Assembly (NCBI GenBank): GCA_023436245.1
Contig: JAEZJZ010000039.1
Location: 1-24,700 of the forward strand
Source: Bacillota bacterium
GTDB taxonomy: Bacteria > Bacillota > UBA994 > UBA5500
Length of the DNA: 24,700 nt
Direction of reading: 5' to 3'
Part shown: positions 20,598 through 24,700 of the stretch, piece by piece
Numbering within the stretch: position 1 is the stretch's first letter
Layout: each line of letters begins with the position of its first letter
The notes under the pieces: model-generated
Databases searched by the model: none
What the model saw: only the letters and a program-made list of their open reading frames with translations
What the model was told of the DNA's origin: nothing
Program-made: the position numbers and the translations under genes

Positions 20598-22046
20598 CTA
20601 GTTCTGCTGTTCCGACGAGTCGGAGGCTTGGGTGCGCGGGGCATCTGCACTCCCCTGGCCGTTGAACAGCCCAGCCAGATCCACGCCGGTCAGTGTCTTC
20701 ACCGTTTCCGGCAAAGTGGCCATAATTTGGGTGACATAATCAGTCACCTTGGCCGCACCCTTGCCCTGTCCGTTGCCCGAATCAACGATCACGATCTTCT
20801 CTGTCTTGGCCAGCGGCTCAGAGATGGCGCGGGCGATCTCCGGCAAGCGCTCGATAATCATCTGCGTCACGGCGGCCTCGTTGTACTGCTTGAACGCTTC
20901 GGCTTTTTTCATCATCGCCTCTGCCTCCGCCTTACCCCGCTCACGAATGATCTCCACGTCGGCCATACCCTCTGCCCTGCGAGCATCGGCATTAGCCAGA
21001 CCGACTGCCCGGATGGCCTCCGCTTCTGCCATTGCTCTTTGAACCTCGGCGTATTTGCTCGCCTCGGCTTTCTTCTCTGCACCGTACTTCTCTGCCTCAG
21101 ACTGCTTGCGCAGGGTGGCGTCCAGCTCACGCTCTTTGCGCAGTGCTTCCTGCTCCGCCAGCTCAATTTCCTTCTGCTTGCGCACGATCTGCACCTGCAT
21201 CTTCTCGCGCTCAACATTCTGTTGCACTCTGCTGGCTTCTATTTCGTAAGCTAGGTCGGCGATAGCTTTGGCGGTCTCCTCGACTCGCCGATAGTCATGC
21301 ACCTTCAGCTCTTTTTCTTTGCTGGCCTCGGCGATTTGTGTCTCGGATAGCAAGCGAGCTGCCTCGCCCTCACGGTTAGCTTCGGCGGTCTTCACCTTGG
21401 TCTCTTTGGTCGCCTCAGCTTCTGCGATGTCTGCATCGCGCTTCACTTCGGCGATACGCTTCTTGCCAAGGGCCTCCAGGTAACCATTGTCGTCGCTGAT
21501 GTCCCGAATGGTGAACGCCTTGATCTCCAAGCCCATGTCGGCCAGGTCGACGGCAGCAACCTCCTGCACCTGGGACGCAAAGATCTCACGATCTTTATAG
21601 ATCTCCTCCACGGACATCTTGGAGACGATTTCACGCAATTTGCCTTCCAGCACATCCTTGGCGGTGTCCTTGATCACTTCAATTGTTCGCTTCTCAGAAC
21701 CGGTGTTGAACTGCTCGACAGCGGCCAGAATCGACTCCCGGTCGGAACGCACTTTAATCACGGCGACGCCGTCGGCCTTGATGTCCACACCCTGCTCGGT
21801 AAGTGCTCCGTCAGTGCGCACCTCGATCTTCATGTTCTCCAGCGAAATGCGGTCGGTCTTCTCCAAGAGAGGAATGACGATGCCACCGCCACCGGAGATG
21901 ACGCGTTTCTTCAGACCTGTGACCACCAATGCCTTATCCTGAGACACCTTCTTCCAAGTGGAGACGATGCCAAGAATGAGCAGAAACAGAACACCCACAA
22001 TCATGGCGGGCAAAGCCAGTTGATCCCAGTTAAGCAGATCTCCCAT
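20598..22046 (-). CDS. floT: Flotillin (SPFH/band 7) membrane scaffold protein
   Basis: A FloT/YuaG-type protein that organises membrane microdomains. The 482 residues comprise an N-terminal hydrophobic anchor at about 12-30 (LALPAMIVGVLFLLILG), an SPFH domain at about 32-200 (with SGGGGIVIPLLEKTDRIS), and a long Ala/Glu/Lys-rich coiled coil at about 200-390 with repeated EAEA heptads. A flotillin C-terminal domain follows and ends in a polar tail. The ATG is at 22044-22046 with GAAGGG upstream. The start overlaps the end of the NfeD-like gene by 17 bases, so the two are coupled. In Bacillus the equivalent pair is yuaF-yuaG (floT). The residue pattern is well conserved and I see nothing unusual. 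Confidence 0.92.
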   Translation of the reverse strand: MGDLLNWDQLALPAMIVGVLFLLILGIVSTWKKVSQDKALVVTGLKKRVISGGGGIVIPLLEKTDRISLENMKIEVRTDGALTEQGVDIKADGVAVIKVRSDRESILAAVEQFNTGSEKRTIEVIKDTAKDVLEGKLREIVSKMSVEEIYKDREIFASQVQEVAAVDLADMGLEIKAFTIRDISDDNGYLEALGKKRIAEVKRDADIAEAEATKETKVKTAEANREGEAARLLSETQIAEASKEKELKVHDYRRVEETAKAIADLAYEIEASRVQQNVEREKMQVQIVRKQKEIELAEQEALRKERELDATLRKQSEAEKYGAEKKAEASKYAEVQRAMAEAEAIRAVGLANADARRAEGMADVEIIRERGKAEAEAMMKKAEAFKQYNEAAVTQMIIERLPEIARAISEPLAKTEKIVIVDSGNGQGKGAAKVTDYVTQIMATLPETVKTLTGVDLAGLFNGQGSADAPRTQASDSSEQQN

Positions 22047-22587
22047 GAGTACCCTTCCCCCTTCTCTTCACATAGTAGACGTTTCTCTCTAGTCTGACGA
22101 TGATTACCTCTGCCCCCCTTTCGATATCTGTGCCGTCAGCCGACTTGGCTGGTGCAGTATAGCTGTTACCGTTGACCACGTAGGCAATGCTGCCGAAGCC
22201 GTCATTCTTGATGCGCAGGCTGATGCTCGCAGTCCGGCCGATCAATTCCTGCTGCGAGACAGAACTGGTGTTCTGCGCCCGGTAGAGCGGAACGACCACG
22301 AACCGGTAGATTCCCCAGGCCACCAGCACTGCCGCACCAAGGGCAACCAGTAGCATCATCGTCGGTGACAGCCCAGCTTGCTCAGCCATCAAGCCCACCC
22401 CGCCGAAGACGGTGACAAAAGTGACGATGACGATTGGCTTCAGCGGTGACACCGTCAACCCCGGCATGTCGCCGTCCAAGTCGAGATCACCGTCGAAGTC
22501 GGCGAAATCCAGCAGGCGGCCAAGCAGGAATGACAGGACTGTGAACAGGGTCCCAGTGAAGAAACAAACCCTGAACAAATAGATCAT
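22030..22587 (-). CDS. NfeD-like membrane protein, flotillin partner
   Basis: A YuaF-type member of the NfeD family, usually made together with flotillin. The 185-residue protein has a first hydrophobic segment at about 2-26, an acidic loop (DFADFDGDLDLDGD) at about 27-40, two more membrane segments at about 47-65 and 74-98, and a C-terminal soluble OB-fold domain (with ELIGRTASISLRI and the basic end VYYVKRRG). The ATG at 22585-22587 is preferred because GGGAGG lies 10 bases before it; the frame is open to 22644, but the extra 19 residues precede this site. It is the first gene of the pair on the minus strand. Confidence 0.88.
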   Translation of the reverse strand: MIYLFRVCFFTGTLFTVLSFLLGRLLDFADFDGDLDLDGDMPGLTVSPLKPIVIVTFVTVFGGVGLMAEQAGLSPTMMLLVALGAAVLVAWGIYRFVVVPLYRAQNTSSVSQQELIGRTASISLRIKNDGFGSIAYVVNGNSYTAPAKSADGTDIERGAEVIIVRLERNVYYVKRRGKGTHGRSA

Positions 22588-22799
22588 CGCGTTTCTGCCT
22601 CCCATCATCAGCAATATCCAGAGGATACTGCAGTCATAAATCATATACGACCAATCTTTCGGAGAAGTTGCAGATCATTTCCGCGAACTAAATGCTTGAG
22701 CAAATCTGTGGTTTTGGTGAGCGACTGAAGACCAGAGCGGAAGCGCAAACTAGACCTGCGATTGTCCGAGATCATCTGCCAAGCAGGAGGTGTAGCTAG

Positions 22800-23339
22800 G
22801 TGTCATTGGTGATGACTGGCGGCCTGGGGCCTGTTTCGGTACCCTATGCGGCAGCCAATCGCGAGTTGCGGCAGTTAGCTGAGCGGCTGCAGTCGCGAGT
22901 TGAAGGTCGCTTCAGTTGGTGGTACTTCAGCAGACCGACGATCGACTGTGTTCACCAGGGGTTCAGATGCAGAGTGTTTGGGATGAATCAGCTTTGGGCC
23001 GGCAAAACGAACACGTCAGTCTCGTGCATTGTGGAGCTGCCCAAACGCACCGCGTTTCGCCTGAGGATGGAAAGTGCAGCACTGGTCAGCACCAACTTCT
23101 TCGCCAACTTGGAATCGTCGCCAGCCATCCCTCGCAGCAACCTGGCAGCCGATGCCCTCGCCAGAGTGCTGCCGAAGAGCCTACAGCAAGCGCTGGGGCG
23201 ATTGGATTTGCCATACCAATTAGTGCTGAACCATGATCGCATCACCTTCACCGCCTTCAGTCTCTGTGCACACGACTTCTACCTGCGTGTATTGGACATC
23301 TTGACCGAGATGGCCAGACAGTTGTTGGAATCGGAATGA
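22800..23339 (+). CDS. Hypothetical protein, 179 aa
   Basis: I do not recognise this protein. The GTG start at 22800 has an ideal AGGAGGTG site (22786-22793) at good spacing and a terminator-like hairpin follows the stop, so it is a real gene. The product has no signal peptide and no clear membrane segment. The N-terminal half contains aromatic-rich SWWYFSRP and a RCRVFG segment; the C-terminal half ends in LCAHDFYLRVLDILTEMARQ, an amphipathic helix. Four cysteines are scattered without a metal motif. Codon use looks like its neighbours. It diverges from the nfeD-flotillin pair across about 210 bp, so shared regulation is possible but unproven. Confidence 0.75.
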   Translation: MSLVMTGGLGPVSVPYAAANRELRQLAERLQSRVEGRFSWWYFSRPTIDCVHQGFRCRVFGMNQLWAGKTNTSVSCIVELPKRTAFRLRMESAALVSTNFFANLESSPAIPRSNLAADALARVLPKSLQQALGRLDLPYQLVLNHDRITFTAFSLCAHDFYLRVLDILTEMARQLLESE

Positions 23340-23344
23340 TCGCA

Positions 23345-23370
23345 AGGCGCCCCGGAAACCCGGGGCGCCT
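23345..23370. terminator. GC-rich hairpin after the hypothetical gene
   Basis: An 11-bp perfect stem pairs 23345-23355 with 23360-23370 around a 4-nt loop. No U-tract follows on the plus strand. The place, five bases past the stop, suggests termination or 3'-end protection. Confidence 0.6.
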
Positions 23371-23423
23371 GACATAGCGGTGATGCGTTAAGCAATACGT
23401 GAGTGACTCTTCGTGTTGCTGCA

Positions 23424-23828
23424 CTAGAACTGATAAGGATGCCAACGTCGCACCAGCATGCCGGTCGCGGGATGCATGCCTACTCGCTGGTAGTAAGATT
23501 GAAGCGGCGGATCGCAGAGCAAATCGACCATGTGCAAGTGCTTTGTCTGAGCGAACATCTCCTGCAATAGGTGTGTGCCGATGCCCTGCCCTTGATACTC
23601 GGGCCTTACTTCCAACAACGGTATGTATGCCGCCATGATGCAATCGCTCACGGCGTTGACGAAGCCGATAACCTGACCACTATCCTCCTCGATAGCCAGC
23701 TGGACGTAGGCGCTGTTTTGCAGCACGCGATGGAGCTGATCCGGTTGCAGCGGATTCTTCCAGCCAACGCAAAAGCCCGACAGCTGTTCAGGAAGCACGC
23801 CTGCTAAATCAGCTTGATAGCGAATCAT
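23424..23828 (-). CDS. GNAT-family N-acetyltransferase
   Basis: An acetyl-CoA-dependent acyltransferase of 134 residues; the acceptor is unknown. Landmarks are an N-terminal LSGFCVGWKNP segment, AAYIPLLEVRPEYQGQGIGTHLL, which contains the acetyl-CoA-binding R/Q-x-x-G-x-G/A loop, and MVDLLCDPPLQSYYQRVGM near the end. This combination recalls a widespread subgroup of Firmicutes GNATs. The start ATG is at 23826-23828 with GAGGAGG upstream. The frame is open to 24176 but would run antisense through the next gene, so the short form is chosen. It diverges from the second GNAT gene across 152 bp. Confidence 0.85.
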   Translation of the reverse strand: MIRYQADLAGVLPEQLSGFCVGWKNPLQPDQLHRVLQNSAYVQLAIEEDSGQVIGFVNAVSDCIMAAYIPLLEVRPEYQGQGIGTHLLQEMFAQTKHLHMVDLLCDPPLQSYYQRVGMHPATGMLVRRWHPYQF

Positions 23829-23980
23829 TCTAACTACCTCCTCTGCGATTTGCTCTCCTTTTGCTCCAACGTGGATAGCCCGCCGTCGTCTGAGCCCATG
23901 GCCGCGTAGGCGGCGGGGGAGGATATGGACAGGACACCACGAACACTTCAAATAATGAGTATTTGCGAGGGGGAGATGAT

Positions 23981-24472
23981 GTGAGTATGCATCAGCCAGA
24001 GATAGAGATTGTGCGCATTGGCAAAGCCGAGTACGCGGAGTTTGCTTCACTCCTGGAGTGGCGGCGCACCGGAAGCGAAGGGGCAGATGCCAGCCGCTAC
24101 CGGGCGCCAGAACTGCACGCGTTCTTCGAGGAGTTCGCTGTGTTGGAGTCACCCGCGTTCCACATTTATGCAGCAAGAGTCAGCGGCAAACTGGTCGGAT
24201 ACATCAATGCCGTCCTAATGCCGAAGCCGGACCCGCGACGGGGAATTCTTTATGTGGATGAGCTGTGGACGGCACCTCCTTACCGGGGGCAGGGCATCGC
24301 TGGCAGACTGCTGACGCAGGCAGAGAACCTGGCTCGGGAGCTACGGCTGTGGCGAGTCAGGTTGTACGTGAACACCGACAACGATGCGGCCCGCGCCTGC
24401 TATCGGAGGGCAGGCTTCACGGAGAAGGACAACTGTCTGTTTTGCGAAATGGATGTGCAGAGCAGCCGCTGA
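23981..24472 (+). CDS. GNAT-family N-acetyltransferase
   Basis: A second GNAT protein, 163 residues, not closely similar to its divergent neighbour. The motif-A segment ILYVDELWTAPPYRGQGIAGRLL at about 88-110 contains the acetyl-CoA pyrophosphate loop RGQGIA, and VRLYVNTDNDAARACYRRAGF at about 128-148 is the typical C-terminal motif B. The acceptor is unknown; the overall form resembles the RimI or aminoglycoside type only in a general way. The GTG at 23981 is chosen for the GAGGGGGAG site just upstream; an ATG two codons later is the alternative. No terminator with a U-tract is visible after the stop. Confidence 0.85.
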   Translation: MSMHQPEIEIVRIGKAEYAEFASLLEWRRTGSEGADASRYRAPELHAFFEEFAVLESPAFHIYAARVSGKLVGYINAVLMPKPDPRRGILYVDELWTAPPYRGQGIAGRLLTQAENLARELRLWRVRLYVNTDNDAARACYRRAGFTEKDNCLFCEMDVQSSR

Positions 24473-24700
24473 GGCAGAAAAGACGAAGTAGGCACCACAA
24501 GGCGAGCGCCACGCATGCGTGCAGCACCATCAAGCGTTGCTTCACGCCATAGAAGGAGCGGCGCAAGCGCCGCCGCGGCATAGCGCCCCTACCGAAAACC
24601 GCCACGTCCCATCGCGCATGGGGGTCGCATCGAGGAGGATCATGGACACCAACGGCTTCTTGACACTTCCCGTCGCGCGTAGGGGTCGCATGCCATGGGC
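24473..24700. repeat. Right-edge intergenic repeats
   Basis: A 23-bp unit occurs at 24608-24630 and 24669-24691 with 20 of 23 bases identical (spacing 61 bp); both end in GGGGTCGCAT. A GCGGCGC/GCGCCGC hairpin lies near 24556-24571. The second unit shares the 13-mer GTAGGGGTCGCAT with the palindrome near 12573. An ATG at about 24642 with GAGGAGG four bases upstream is open to the edge, but it reads through the repeat and I do not call it a gene. Confidence 0.6.

Noticed and set aside
20595..21254. Plus-strand 219-aa Leu/His-rich frame
   Set aside because: It is antisense to the flotillin coiled coil; the composition is what reversed Glu/Ala/Lys codons give.
23829..24176. N-terminal extension of the minus-strand GNAT
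   Set aside because: It overlaps the divergent GNAT gene on the opposite strand, and GAGGAGG precedes the internal ATG at 23828.
24642..24700. Possible gene start at the right edge
   Set aside because: GAGGAGG precedes an ATG, but the spacing is only four bases and the frame reads through the repeat unit; too little is visible.

Overview
The window reads as chromosomal DNA of a moderately GC-rich Bacillota (Firmicutes), probably a Clostridia-like anaerobe. The evidence is strong AGGAGG-type ribosome binding sites, frequent TTG and GTG starts, sigma-A promoters, many intrinsic terminators, a SAM-I (S-box) riboswitch, a DarA-type c-di-AMP receptor gene and a NfeD-flotillin pair. The lineage is an inference; there is no rRNA or tRNA gene to fix it. 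I see no CRISPR array, transposase or prophage gene.

Layout, left to right. (1) 1-2836: a strong outward-facing promoter at the left edge, an M14 zinc carboxypeptidase gene, and tcdA. (2) 2916-4558: an ABC-2 exporter pair (ATPase and permease) with its own promoter and terminator. (3) 4576-6272: a DUF4127 lipoprotein. (4) 6326-6535: a complete miniature minus-strand transcription unit (promoter, 26-codon hydrophobic ORF, terminator), followed by about 0.3 kb of GCATGC-centred repeats. (5) 6887-8517, minus strand: nitroreductase followed by a D-threonine aldolase/D-serine dehydratase-like PLP enzyme. (6) 8792-10768: a 62-aa membrane peptide, a long terminator-bearing leader and an amidase. (7) 10894-12425: darA, whose frame has lost its stop, converging on a hemolysin III-family gene, then a VOC protein. 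(8) 12694-20522: a methionine operon. (9) 20598-23339: flotillin and NfeD on the minus strand, and an unrecognised 179-aa protein diverging from them. (10) 23424-24472: two divergent GNAT acetyltransferases, then intergenic repeats to the right edge.

The most interesting system is the methionine operon. A sigma-A promoter and SAM-I riboswitch with a clear terminator/antiterminator precede seven tightly packed genes: DUF39 homocysteine-forming protein, NIL-domain/2[4Fe-4S] protein, UPF0280, a free-standing MetH reactivation domain, MetH lacking that domain, MetF, and aspartate kinase. DUF39, NIL-ferredoxin and UPF0280 are the set linked to direct sulfuration of aspartate semialdehyde to homocysteine in methanogens and some sulfate reducers. 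The inferred scheme is: aspartate kinase supplies flux to aspartate semialdehyde, the DUF39 set inserts sulfur from sulfide, MetF makes methyl-THF, and MetH with its reactivator makes methionine. SAM then shuts off the whole operon. No homoserine acylation or transsulfuration gene is present in the window.
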